From: an uncultured Porphyromonas sp.
GTDB taxonomy: Bacteria; Bacteroidota; Bacteroidia; Bacteroidales; Porphyromonadaceae
Direction: 5' to 3'
Assembly (NCBI GenBank): GCA_900548415.1
Contig: URKO01000060.1
Coordinates: 1 to 7,020, forward strand
Length of the DNA stretch: 7,020 nucleotides
A program made the translations under genes and the position numbers. The notes under the pieces were generated by a model that worked only from the letters and a program-made list of their open reading frames with translations, had not been told where the DNA came from and searched no databases. Positions 1 through 7,014 of the stretch are shown piece by piece. How positions within the stretch are numbered: the stretch's first letter is position 1; the number at the start of each line of letters is the position of its first letter.

Positions 1-342
1 GGCTATCGTCAGTCTATTGAGACAAATGGCACACGCCCCGTGCCTCGGGGACTGGACTACGTCACCTGTTCGCCCAAGCCAGAAGCAATAAGTGGCCTGC
101 GGGAGCGTTTTGTAGATAATTACCCTGACGGCATCAATGAGGTGCGCTGGCCACTACAACTAGCCGCTCCCCTACCCCCACCCATTGAGCAGTTGGCCGA
201 GGCACATCGTTACTACGTCAGCCCCGTAGAGGAGACGGGCGTAGAGATGTCGACCGTTGTGGCGCGCTGTATGGACTTCGTCTTAGCCCACCCCGAGTGG
301 CGGCTCAGCGTACAGCTACACAAGTTGCTAGGGTTTCGCTAA
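1..342 (+). CDS. queE: 7-carboxy-7-deazaguanine synthase QueE, C-terminal part (5' end outside window)
   Basis: The reading frame is open from base 1, giving 113 residues before TAA; the start lies upstream of the window. QueE is a radical SAM enzyme that converts 6-carboxy-tetrahydropterin to 7-carboxy-7-deazaguanine, a step toward queuosine in tRNA. Visible family features are the ETNGT segment (residues 7-11 of the fragment), the VTCSPK segment (21-26), and a C-terminal WRLSVQLHKLLG block that matches the usual W-R-L-S-x-Q-x-H-K ending of QueE. The radical SAM CxxxCxxC cluster motif would be in the missing N-terminal part and cannot be checked. An internal GTG at 40 is in frame but cuts into the conserved ETNGT region, so it is not a credible start. 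porE follows after 15 bases. The assignment rests on these C-terminal motifs only. Confidence 0.88.
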   Translation, partial: GYRQSIETNGTRPVPRGLDYVTCSPKPEAISGLRERFVDNYPDGINEVRWPLQLAAPLPPPIEQLAEAHRYYVSPVEETGVEMSTVVARCMDFVLAHPEWRLSVQLHKLLGFR

Positions 343-357
343 GTAAACGGTTTAACC

Positions 358-2355
358 ATGAAAGTCTCGTCGTCACATATTCGCTGGTTGCTCGTGCTAC
401 TTCCGTGCGCTATGGCGCTCTGTAGCTTGATGGGCTGCAAGAGTGTGACGCTGAGCAAGGCGGAGCTGTACGACCATATGGGACGCTATGCCCTCGCAGC
501 CGATAGCTACTACACGCTCTACCGCAAGACCTCTCGCAAGAAACCTGAGCGACGGGCTTACCTAGCTTTCAAAGCAGCAGAGAATTACCGACGACTGGGC
601 AACACGCCCCGTGCGCTCAACTGCTACAACCTAGCTCTCTCGGGGGACTATCCCGACTCGATCCTCCACCTACGCATCGCTCAGGAGCTACAACAGCTGG
701 GACGCTGGCGGGAGGCGGGTAAAGCTTACGAGCAATTTCTAGAGTACTACCCGCACGACTACTTCGGACGCATAGGACTGGCGAGCGTGCGTCAGGCCGA
801 CTCGCTCCTCGCCCACCCCACGGGGCACACGGTCGAGACGGATCGACTCTTGATCTCGCCCTATGCGGAGTTTGCCCCTTGCTATGCGCCCGACGGCACG
901 ATACTCTACTTCACCAGTAGCCGTGTGCCTCTCCGTGATATGCTGCAGGAGAGCGAGGTGACGGGGCTGGGGACGAACAATCTCTATATGATCAAGCAGG
1001 ACGCCTCGGGCAAGTGGTCCCGCCCCGACAGCGTGCCGGGTAGCATCAATACTCCCGAAGATGAGGGTACCCCCTCCATCACGGCAGACGGCAACACGCT
1101 CTACTACTCTTACGCTGAGCAAAGCTCCACCTACGACCGCACCGTGCAGATCTACAAAGCCTCCAAGTCTAGCCAAGGGGGCTGGGGCAAAGGCGAGTGC
1201 ATACCCATCTGGGAGGACTCGCTACGTATGGCGGCGCACCCCGCCATTGACGCTTCGGGACGATACCTTTACTTCGTGAGCGAGGGGGCTGGCCTAGGTG
1301 GCAAAGACCTTTACCGCATAGCCCTTAGCGAGCATGGCTGGGGCAAGCCGGAGAACCTCGGCAACGAGATCAATACGCCTGGAGACGAACTCTTCCCCAC
1401 GATGGTGGGCGACAGCACCCTTTACTTCTCCTCCAACGGACGTGTGGGGCTGGGCGGACTAGACCTATACAAAGCGCAGATGGACTCGCTCGGAGGGTGG
1501 CAGGTGACGCATCTGGGCGCTCCGATGAACTCCCCCGCCGATGACTACGCTCTCACCTTCGCTCCGAAGCCGCAGTCGGGCTTGGCAGAGGAGGGATACC
1601 TCTCCTCGACTCGTGGCGACCAGCGCGGACGACCACACCTCTACCGCTTCTCATTACCCGCCACCATCATCCGCATCGACGGCTTCGTGATGGACCGGGA
1701 GGGGTACGGCATCCCGCAGGCGACGGTACGCATTGCCGATGAGCAAGGCTTGCTCGCCACGCCCATTGTCTCGACACGTGACGACGGTTCTTTTGTCCTT
1801 GAGATTGCGGGGTCCAACCGCTACGTGCTACACGCCTCGCACCCGGACTACCTCAACCAATACATGCCACTCGTGACCGACAGCGCCACCGAGAGCACCG
1901 ACTACTTGGTTGACTTTTACCTAGCTTCGCGCCTGCACTCGGAGCAGATCCACGACATCTACTACGACTTTGACCGAGCTTCGCTACGCCCCGAGGGAAA
2001 GAAGAGTCTCGACTACCTCGTCACGCTCCTAGCGCAAAACCCCGACGTACGCCTCGAGCTGAGCAGTAACACCGACCGCAAAGGTTCGCAGGCATACAAT
2101 CAGAAGCTCTCGCAGCGTCGTGCGCAGAGTGTCGTCGACTACCTCATCGCCAAGGGCATTGCGGCTGACCGCCTAGAGGCTCGTGGCTACGGCAAGGAGC
2201 GTCCTTACGTAGTGACCAAAGGGATGGCGGTGCGCTTCGATTGGCTGCCCGAGGGGCAGGAGCTAACGGCCGAATGGGTCGGCACGCTGACCGAAGAGCA
2301 GCAAGTCGTCTGCGACCAGCTCAACCGTCGCACCGAGTTTACCGTCATACAATAA
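358..2355 (+). CDS. porE: Type IX secretion system lipoprotein PorE (TPR, PD40 propeller, CRD, OmpA_C)
   Basis: A 665-residue protein with a lipoprotein signal: hydrophobic segment 10-24 and lipobox LMGC ending at Cys27. No acidic run follows the Cys, so it is more likely periplasm-facing than surface-exported. Domains in order: TPR-like helices (about 35-150); a beta-propeller of PD40/WD40-like repeats (about 165-432), with copies near 171-189, 236-251, 292-308 and 344-361, several ending in a GLGGxDLY-like strand; a carboxypeptidase-regulatory-like beta-sandwich (about 437-523); and an OmpA_C peptidoglycan-binding domain (about 527-665). The last has YYDFDRASLRP, D573, the N-x2-LS-x2-RA block with R588, and a C-terminal NRRTEF. 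D573 and R588 are spaced 15 apart, like the diaminopimelate-binding pair of OmpA proteins. This four-domain order is that of P. gingivalis PorE (PG1058), which ties the type IX secretion machinery to the cell wall. Asn571 stands where most family members have His. The ATG directly precedes the signal peptide. Other OmpA/PD40 lipoproteins share part of the layout, so the symbol is slightly less sure than the family. Confidence 0.87.
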   Translation: MKVSSSHIRWLLVLLPCAMALCSLMGCKSVTLSKAELYDHMGRYALAADSYYTLYRKTSRKKPERRAYLAFKAAENYRRLGNTPRALNCYNLALSGDYPDSILHLRIAQELQQLGRWREAGKAYEQFLEYYPHDYFGRIGLASVRQADSLLAHPTGHTVETDRLLISPYAEFAPCYAPDGTILYFTSSRVPLRDMLQESEVTGLGTNNLYMIKQDASGKWSRPDSVPGSINTPEDEGTPSITADGNTLYYSYAEQSSTYDRTVQIYKASKSSQGGWGKGECIPIWEDSLRMAAHPAIDASGRYLYFVSEGAGLGGKDLYRIALSEHGWGKPENLGNEINTPGDELFPTMVGDSTLYFSSNGRVGLGGLDLYKAQMDSLGGWQVTHLGAPMNSPADDYALTFAPKPQSGLAEEGYLSSTRGDQRGRPHLYRFSLPATIIRIDGFVMDREGYGIPQATVRIADEQGLLATPIVSTRDDGSFVLEIAGSNRYVLHASHPDYLNQYMPLVTDSATESTDYLVDFYLASRLHSEQIHDIYYDFDRASLRPEGKKSLDYLVTLLAQNPDVRLELSSNTDRKGSQAYNQKLSQRRAQSVVDYLIAKGIAADRLEARGYGKERPYVVTKGMAVRFDWLPEGQELTAEWVGTLTEEQQVVCDQLNRRTEFTVIQ

Positions 2356-2375
2356 TATATAGAGTGACCTAAGCA

Positions 2376-2942
2376 ATGATACATTACCAAGCGGACCCAG
2401 ACCTAGCGGGCGTCTACCTCATCGAGCCAGACTGCTACGGCGATGCGCGTGGCTACTTTGCCGAGACTTACCGCACGGCAGACTTTGTAGCGACCGTCTC
2501 GCCTAGATCCTGGGTGCAGGAAAACGAATCCTCCTCCGTCCGTGGCGTCTTGCGGGGGCTGCATCTCCAGCGGGGCGAAGCGAGCCAGGCGAAGCTGGTA
2601 CGCTGCGTCGTGGGCGAGATCATAGACCTGATCGTTGACCTACGACGAGACAGTGCCACTTACGGGCAGTGGCGCAGCTATCATCTCTCGGAGACAAACC
2701 ATCGGCAGCTCTACATACCGAGAGAGTTTGCGCACGGCTTCCTCGTGCTCTCGGAGCAAGCGAAGTTTCTCTATAAGGTAGACAACGTCTACGCCCCAGA
2801 GAGCGAGCTCTGCATACGCTATGACGACCCGCAGCTGGCGATACCCTGGGAGTCGTGGGGCATCGCACCCGAAGAGCTAATCCTTTCGGACAAAGACCTA
2901 CGTGGCATCTCCCTAGCCGACTACACCGCATCACGCTTTTGA
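2376..2942 (+). CDS. rfbC: dTDP-4-dehydrorhamnose 3,5-epimerase (RmlC)
   Basis: A 188-residue cupin-fold enzyme that epimerises C3 and C5 of dTDP-4-keto-6-deoxyglucose, the third step of dTDP-L-rhamnose synthesis in the cytoplasm. Length and motifs fit RmlC without gaps: GDARGYFAE (22-30), QEN-SSS (48-54), LRGLHLQRGE (59-68), KLVRC-VGEIIDLIVDLR (73-90), QLYIPREFAHGF (111-122), FLYK (131-134) and LSDKD (170-174). His63, His120 and Tyr133 fall at the same numbers as in Salmonella RmlC, where His63 and Tyr133 are catalytic; Asp174 aligns with the dyad aspartate Asp170. All key residues are present, so it should be active. The ATG at 2376 is the only sensible start: the in-frame GTG just upstream runs into TAA. 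It lies 20 bases after porE and 11 bases before rfbB. The rmlA and rmlD partners are not in the window. Confidence 0.95.
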   Translation: MIHYQADPDLAGVYLIEPDCYGDARGYFAETYRTADFVATVSPRSWVQENESSSVRGVLRGLHLQRGEASQAKLVRCVVGEIIDLIVDLRRDSATYGQWRSYHLSETNHRQLYIPREFAHGFLVLSEQAKFLYKVDNVYAPESELCIRYDDPQLAIPWESWGIAPEELILSDKDLRGISLADYTASRF

Positions 2943-2953
2943 CACCTTACGCT

Positions 2954-4099
2954 ATGACCTCATACCGACATACCTACGCCGTGACTGGAGCTGCTGGCTT
3001 CATCGGCACTAACCTCGCTTACTACCTGAGCGAAGCCCTCGCCTCCGACGAGCGGATCGTCCTGATCGACAAACTAACCTATGCAGGCAACTACCGCTCC
3101 ATCGAGCCGCTCATCGACAACGAGCGGGTCATCTTCGTGCAGGCAGACATCTGCGATGCCGAAGCGATGGACGACCTCTTCACCCGCTACGCTCCGCACT
3201 ACTTGATTAATCTTGCGGCCGAGAGCCACGTCGATCGGAGCATCGAGGACCCCGCCATCTTCGTACGCACCAATATCCTCGGCGTGCAGACCTTGCTAGA
3301 CACCATTCGCAACCATTGGTCTACCACCAGCGGGCGAGGCTCTTATCCCGTATGGCAGGAAGGACGCATGATGCTCCAGGTCTCTACGGACGAGGTGTAC
3401 GGGTCACTCGGCAAGGAAGGCTTCTTTGTGGAGAGCACCCCCCTCGACCCACGCAGTCCCTACAGTGCTGCGAAGGCTTCGGCAGATCTCCTCTGCCAAG
3501 CGGCCGTTCACACGCACCATGCGCCAGTCGTTTGGACAAGGTGCTCGAACAACTATGGGCCCTACCAATTTCCCGAGAAGCTCATCCCGCTAGTTATCCG
3601 CCAGTGTCTCCTCGGCAAGGAGATACCGATCTACGGCACTGGCGAGAATGTGCGTGACTGGCTCTACGTCACCGACCATTGTCGTGCGCTGCACCTCGTG
3701 GTGACCCAGGGGAAAGCTGGCACAGCGTACAATATCGGCGGGCACAACGAACATACCAATCTAGAGATAGTCCGTATCATCATCGACCAGCTACACGACC
3801 GTCTGAGCAAAGAGCCAGCACGTGCCGAGCGTATCTCTGAGATCTTAGGAGTTCAGGTTCAGCCCGAGCTAATCAACGAGCAGTTGATCACCTTCGTCCG
3901 TGATCGCCTCGGGCACGACGCCCGCTACGGCATTGACCCCACCTTCATTCATCAGGAGCTAGGGTGGCTTCCCTCGATCCCCTTTGCTGAGGGCATCGGC
4001 TACACGATCGACTGGTACCTCGACCACTTCGACTGGGTCAAGGGGATCACCGATGAGGACTACCAGCACTACTACCAGCAGATGTACAGCGGACGATGA
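2954..4099 (+). CDS. rfbB: dTDP-glucose 4,6-dehydratase (RmlB)
   Basis: A 381-residue extended short-chain dehydrogenase that converts dTDP-glucose to dTDP-4-keto-6-deoxyglucose with bound NAD, the step before RfbC. Visible features: NAD-binding GAAGFIG (12-18), LIDKLTYAGN (37-46), NLAAESHVDRSI (86-97), the catalytic Thr145-Asp146-Glu147 triplet in STDEVYG, Tyr170-x3-Lys174 in YSAAK, SNNYGPYQFPEKLIPL (198-213), YGTGENVRDWLYVTDH (227-242) and the C-terminal DRLGHDARYGID (317-328). Most family members read DRPGHD there, so Leu319 is a small oddity. About a dozen extra residues near 283-305 make it longer than the E. coli enzyme. The ATG at 2954 begins right before the Rossmann strand and clears the rfbC stop by 11 bases. 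An in-frame ATG at 2855 would overlap rfbC by 88 bases and add 33 residues unlike the family, so it is rejected. Confidence 0.95.
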   Translation: MTSYRHTYAVTGAAGFIGTNLAYYLSEALASDERIVLIDKLTYAGNYRSIEPLIDNERVIFVQADICDAEAMDDLFTRYAPHYLINLAAESHVDRSIEDPAIFVRTNILGVQTLLDTIRNHWSTTSGRGSYPVWQEGRMMLQVSTDEVYGSLGKEGFFVESTPLDPRSPYSAAKASADLLCQAAVHTHHAPVVWTRCSNNYGPYQFPEKLIPLVIRQCLLGKEIPIYGTGENVRDWLYVTDHCRALHLVVTQGKAGTAYNIGGHNEHTNLEIVRIIIDQLHDRLSKEPARAERISEILGVQVQPELINEQLITFVRDRLGHDARYGIDPTFIHQELGWLPSIPFAEGIGYTIDWYLDHFDWVKGITDEDYQHYYQQMYSGR

Positions 4100-4653
4100 A
4101 GGTCTACGGCATAGACGACGAGTCGCGGCTCTTTTACAAAGGCGAAGCACTCCTTCGCCCAGGCTACCCCTTCTTCGTTCCACACCTCGAAGCGGAGTGG
4201 TGCGCCATCCCTTCGCTCGCCATCAAGATCGGGCGTACGGGCAAGTGCGTGGCACCGCCCTTTGCCGAGCGATACATCGAGGCATGCGCTGCTGGCTGGG
4301 ACATTACCTGCCGCTCGCTACTTGCTGAACTACGCGAGGCGAGCGCGCCGTGGGAGCGCGCTAAGGTGTACGACGGCAGTGCCGTAGCCCTCGACTGGCA
4401 GCCCCTTGACACAACGCTCGCAGAGTACTACACGCTAACCCTCTCTGAGCAGAGCTGGACGCTCTCCCGTACAGCAGTCTGCCAAGCGCTCTCGCTCCTC
4501 TCCGAGTGCCTCACCATTCACACGGGCGACGTGCTCCTACTCAACGCAATCCCCATAACAGCGGCTCCCGCCATTGCCCCCGAGCAACAGCTCTCCCTCA
4601 CGCTACAAGATGGCGAAAAGCTTCGCTCCACTACCCTACTACGCATTAAATAA
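4096..4653 (+). CDS. Divergent fumarylacetoacetate hydrolase (FAH)-like protein, probably lacking the metal site
   Basis: A 185-residue protein resembling the small FAH-fold hydrolases of Bacteroidota (usually about 200 residues). Matching blocks, aligned by eye: ALLRPGYPFFVP (18-29), LAIKIGRTGK (41-50), FAERYIEACAAGWDIT (56-71), APWERAKVYDGSAV (84-97), LTIHTGDVLL (139-148) and a C-terminal GEKL...IK. Typical members carry Y-E-x-E just before the I-G-K strand, plus a later Asp, to bind a divalent metal. Here the aligned Glu positions read Ile38 and Ser40, while Asp69 is kept. The usual N-terminal NYxxHxxE stretch is missing, and the late T-G-T-P loop reads LLNAIP. E32 and E34 form an ExE six residues too early and probably do not substitute. 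It is open and full length, not frameshifted, so a repurposed or inactive relative is more likely than a pseudogene. Its ATG overlaps the rfbB TGA (ATGA), which suggests translational coupling. The substrate cannot be named. Confidence 0.65.
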   Translation: MKVYGIDDESRLFYKGEALLRPGYPFFVPHLEAEWCAIPSLAIKIGRTGKCVAPPFAERYIEACAAGWDITCRSLLAELREASAPWERAKVYDGSAVALDWQPLDTTLAEYYTLTLSEQSWTLSRTAVCQALSLLSECLTIHTGDVLLLNAIPITAAPAIAPEQQLSLTLQDGEKLRSTTLLRIK

Positions 4654-4689
4654 AGCATCAATATCGAATCGTCTTAAAACCCCTTCACT

Positions 4690-5337
4690 ATGGCTATTGT
4701 ATCTCCCTCCCTCCTCAGTGCCGACTTCCTGCATCTCGCCGATGAGATCACGATGATCAACGAGAGTCAGTGCGACTGGCTCCACATTGACGTGATGGAT
4801 GGTGTATTCGTCCCGAACCTCTCCTTTGGCTTTCCTATCATTGAGGCGATACGCCCCATCTGTCAGAAGCCTCTCGATGTGCATCTGATGATCGTCGAGC
4901 CGTGGAAGTTCATCGACCAGTTTGCCAAGCTCGGCATCCACATTATGAATGTACACTACGAGGTGTGCCCTCACCTACACCGCACGCTGCGTGCTATCCG
5001 TGAGGCGGGTATGCGTCCAGCCGTCACGCTCAATCCGCACACCCCCGTGGAGCTCCTCACCGACATCCTCTGCGAAGCCGATATGGTACTCCTTATGAGT
5101 GTCAACCCTGGCTATGGTGGGCAAAAGTTTATCGAGCACTCTGTCCGCAAGGTCGAGCGTCTGCGCAAAATGATCCAAGAGCAGGGTCTCTCCACCCTCA
5201 TACAGGTCGACGGCGGTGTCAACCTCGAGACCGGCCGTCAGCTCATCGAGGCAGGTGCCGACTCGCTCGTAGCGGGCAGTGCCGTCTTTAAGGCACCCAG
5301 CCCCAAGGATATGATCGCACAGCTACACGCCTTGTAA
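4690..5337 (+). CDS. rpe: Ribulose-phosphate 3-epimerase
   Basis: A 215-residue TIM-barrel enzyme interconverting ribulose 5-phosphate and xylulose 5-phosphate in the pentose phosphate pathway. The family signature residues are all present: SPSLLSADF (5-13), the LHIDVMDG strand with His32 and Asp34, DVHLM with His65, MSVNPGYGGQKF (136-147), IQVDGG with Asp174, and the phosphate-binding AGSAVF (195-200). His32, Asp34, His65 and Asp174 are the metal ligands, with Asp34 and Asp174 also the acid-base pair. Length is normal for the family and the ATG directly precedes the first barrel strand. It begins 36 bases after the FAH-like gene; I see no convincing promoter or terminator in that gap. comEC follows after 42 bases, an order I recall as common in Bacteroidota. 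Confidence 0.96.
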   Translation: MAIVSPSLLSADFLHLADEITMINESQCDWLHIDVMDGVFVPNLSFGFPIIEAIRPICQKPLDVHLMIVEPWKFIDQFAKLGIHIMNVHYEVCPHLHRTLRAIREAGMRPAVTLNPHTPVELLTDILCEADMVLLMSVNPGYGGQKFIEHSVRKVERLRKMIQEQGLSTLIQVDGGVNLETGRQLIEAGADSLVAGSAVFKAPSPKDMIAQLHAL

Positions 5338-5379
5338 GCCACCTTGCACTACCTCGTCCGAGGGCTACACGCCACAATC

Positions 5380-6900
5380 ATGCGCCCAGCATTGGTGACA
5401 CTTCTGTCGCTAGTGCTGGGCATTTATCTAGGTAGTCTCGGGCTACTGGCGGCGCAGTGGTACTTCCTCGGCATCGCCGTGGCGACGCTTCTCCTCGTCC
5501 TCTCTAGGCTTTGGCGCAAAGAGCTCCTCGCCGGCTCCGCTTGGTACCTACACCTCCTCTGCACAGGTGCTTGTCTAGCCACTATACCACGAGAGCGGGT
5601 AGCACAACTACCACAGCCCAGCAAAGAAGCTACTTACCTCGTCACCATCTCCCGTCCGCCCACGGCGCGTGAGCAGGGCTACCGTGCCGAGGCAATCATC
5701 GAGCAGGCGACAGCCCCGAGCGGAGCTCTCCTAGCTCGCTGGACTGGCCAGCGCATCATGCTATACCTATATAATGACTCGCTGCAGCTCACGCCTCGCA
5801 CCAGTTACCTCGTCCGTGGACGGCTCACGCCACTAGACCAAGTCTCCTCGTCAAGCTATCAGCACTACCTCCTCTCACGAAAGGTCTCGGGCGTGCTATC
5901 CGGCTCCACAGCTGAGCCTTGCAACGAGCCAACCACCACCCACTGGTCGCTCTGGGACCAACTACGCTACCGCGCCTACTCCCTCCAGCAGCGCATCGGT
6001 GGCACGCTAGACAAGATCGATCGGCTCACCCCGTTGCAGCGAGAAACGCTCCGTGCCATCTGCCTAGGGGATCGCTCCGAAGGGACCGTTGCAGAGGCAC
6101 AGTTTCGCTCCGTAGGCGTTGCGCACCTGCTGTCGGTCAGTGGCTTCCACGTTGGGGTCGTCCTGCTACTCATCTACTGGCTCATACGCTACCCACTACG
6201 GCTCATACGCAACGTCCGCACCGCTTATCTCCTGCGCTGGAGCCTCACCCTCGTAGCGGTATGGATCTACGCTTTCGTCTGCGGGCTCTCCATCCCGACA
6301 CTCCGTGCCTCGCTTATGTTCTCGATCTTTGCTGTGGCACGTCTCCTGGGGCGCTCCACCGATCGGCTCAACGTCTGGGCGCAGGCGGCGGTCCTCCTGC
6401 TTATTATCTCACCCTACGCACTCTTTGACGTAGGCATGCAGCTCAGTTTCGGGGCGGTGCTAGCCATCTTTGTCACCTGGGGCGCACTCAACCAGCGCAT
6501 CACGCCGAGCAGCTCCCGTATCGTTAGCTACCTTTACTACCTCATCGTCACGACCCTCGCCGTACAACTCTTCGTCTGGCCGATCCTCGCACGCAGCTTC
6601 GGCACCACAGCCGTCTGGCTACTTCTCGCCAACCTCCTTCTGTCGCCTCTCGCCACGCTGCTCATCATCATGGGGCTTGTCACCATGGGACTGCTCGCCA
6701 TCGGGCTACCCACGAAGCTCCTACCGATGCTCCTCGTCGGCGTGAGCGATCTCACCAGCGGTGCGATGACACTCCTCGAGCAGCACTTCACCGCTCAGCT
6801 CACCATCGCCATGCCGCTCTGGCTCTGCATCGCTTACTACCTCCTCCTCTACGCCTGGGTGCAGTACCTCCTAGCCCGTCCCCGCCCCGTCCGCGTCTAG
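5380..6900 (+). CDS. comEC: ComEC/Rec2-family DNA uptake channel without metallo-beta-lactamase domain
   Basis: A 506-residue inner-membrane protein from the chosen ATG. ComEC forms the channel that brings single-stranded DNA into the cytoplasm during natural transformation. An N-terminal pair of membrane segments (about 3-43) is followed by an OB-like periplasmic domain (DUF4131 type, about 80-175) ending in SSSYQHYLLSRKVSGVL. The competence core (about 215-500) shows LRAICLGDRS (224-233), F-x3-GVAHLLSVSGFHVG (242-259), GLSIPTLRASLMF (302-314), NVWAQAA...SPYALFDVGMQLSFGAV (331-360) and many later membrane helices. The chain stops after the last helices with an Arg-rich tail; the C-terminal metallo-beta-lactamase-like domain of Bacillus-type ComEC is absent. 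A TTG at 5344 would add 12 residues; the ATG is preferred because MRPALVTLL...LGIYLG matches the usual start of Bacteroidota homologues. Function is inferred from the family; no other competence gene is in view. Confidence 0.9.
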   Translation: MRPALVTLLSLVLGIYLGSLGLLAAQWYFLGIAVATLLLVLSRLWRKELLAGSAWYLHLLCTGACLATIPRERVAQLPQPSKEATYLVTISRPPTAREQGYRAEAIIEQATAPSGALLARWTGQRIMLYLYNDSLQLTPRTSYLVRGRLTPLDQVSSSSYQHYLLSRKVSGVLSGSTAEPCNEPTTTHWSLWDQLRYRAYSLQQRIGGTLDKIDRLTPLQRETLRAICLGDRSEGTVAEAQFRSVGVAHLLSVSGFHVGVVLLLIYWLIRYPLRLIRNVRTAYLLRWSLTLVAVWIYAFVCGLSIPTLRASLMFSIFAVARLLGRSTDRLNVWAQAAVLLLIISPYALFDVGMQLSFGAVLAIFVTWGALNQRITPSSSRIVSYLYYLIVTTLAVQLFVWPILARSFGTTAVWLLLANLLLSPLATLLIIMGLVTMGLLAIGLPTKLLPMLLVGVSDLTSGAMTLLEQHFTAQLTIAMPLWLCIAYYLLLYAWVQYLLARPRPVRV

Positions 6901-6913
6901 CTACGCCCCCCCT

Positions 6914-6945
6914 ATTGCCTATTTGCATGAATAACACTACATTTG
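6914..6945 (+). promoter_or_regulatory. Candidate Bacteroidota-type promoter (-33 ATTG, -7 TACATTTG)
   Basis: TACATTTG at 6938-6945 fits the Bacteroidota -7 consensus TAnnTTTG exactly. ATTG at 6914-6917, 20 bases upstream, fits the shorter -33 element. The segment is the first AT-rich stretch after the compact gene run and begins 13 bases after the comEC stop. It would drive transcription rightward into the hairpin region and whatever lies beyond 7020. The -33 match is weak, and an eight-base pattern with two free positions can arise by chance. Confidence 0.4.
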
Positions 6946-6965
6946 CTGTAGAGGTTGTTCACTTA

Positions 6966-6992
6966 GAGACTGTTGCAAAAGTCAACAGTCTC
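6966..6992. repeat. Perfect 10-bp inverted repeat, 7-base loop
   Basis: Arms GAGACTGTTG (6966-6975) and CAACAGTCTC (6983-6992) are exact reverse complements around CAAAAGT. It lies 65 bases after the comEC stop. As RNA it would form a strong hairpin and could help end the comEC transcript, but no T-run follows, so it is not a classical terminator. The TGTTGCAAAAG wording is also the kind of sequence seen at insertion-sequence ends, which cannot be tested because the window ends. Confidence 0.6.
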
Positions 6993-7014
6993 ACAATCTT
7001 GCTTGCAAGATTGT
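6993..7014. repeat. Second inverted repeat abutting the first
   Basis: ACAATCTTGC (6993-7002) and GCAAGATTGT (7005-7014) are exact reverse complements with two bases between them; in RNA a 9-bp stem with a CTTG loop is more realistic. It starts on the base after the first inverted repeat ends. Its last two bases overlap an 8-bp palindrome, GTCTAGAC (7013-7020), at the window edge. Possible roles are a tandem terminator, a structured leader for a gene to the right, or part of a mobile-element end. Confidence 0.55.

Noticed and set aside
739..1176. 145-codon open frame on the minus strand inside porE
   Set aside because: It is antisense to a clearly coding domain, has no recognisable motif, and reflects the GC-rich codon pattern of porE.
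2620..2934. 104-codon minus-strand frame inside rfbC
   Set aside because: It is antisense to conserved RmlC catalytic motifs and its Arg/Cys-rich product matches no family I recognise.
2855..2953. Upstream ATG giving rfbB a 33-residue N-terminal extension
   Set aside because: It overlaps rfbC by 88 bases and the added residues are not like the family; the ATG at 2954 sits right before the Rossmann motif.
4654..4689. Possible promoter or terminator between the FAH-like gene and rpe
   Set aside because: The 36 bases are AT-richer, but they contain no TAnnTTTG box and no convincing stem-loop.
5344..5379. TTG start for comEC adding 12 residues
   Set aside because: A rare start codon with no supporting ribosome site; ATG at 5380 gives the family-like N-terminus. 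It cannot be fully excluded.
5919..6428. 169-codon + strand frame inside comEC
   Set aside because: It is out of frame with strong ComEC motifs and gives an Arg/Pro/His-rich composition typical of a shadow frame.
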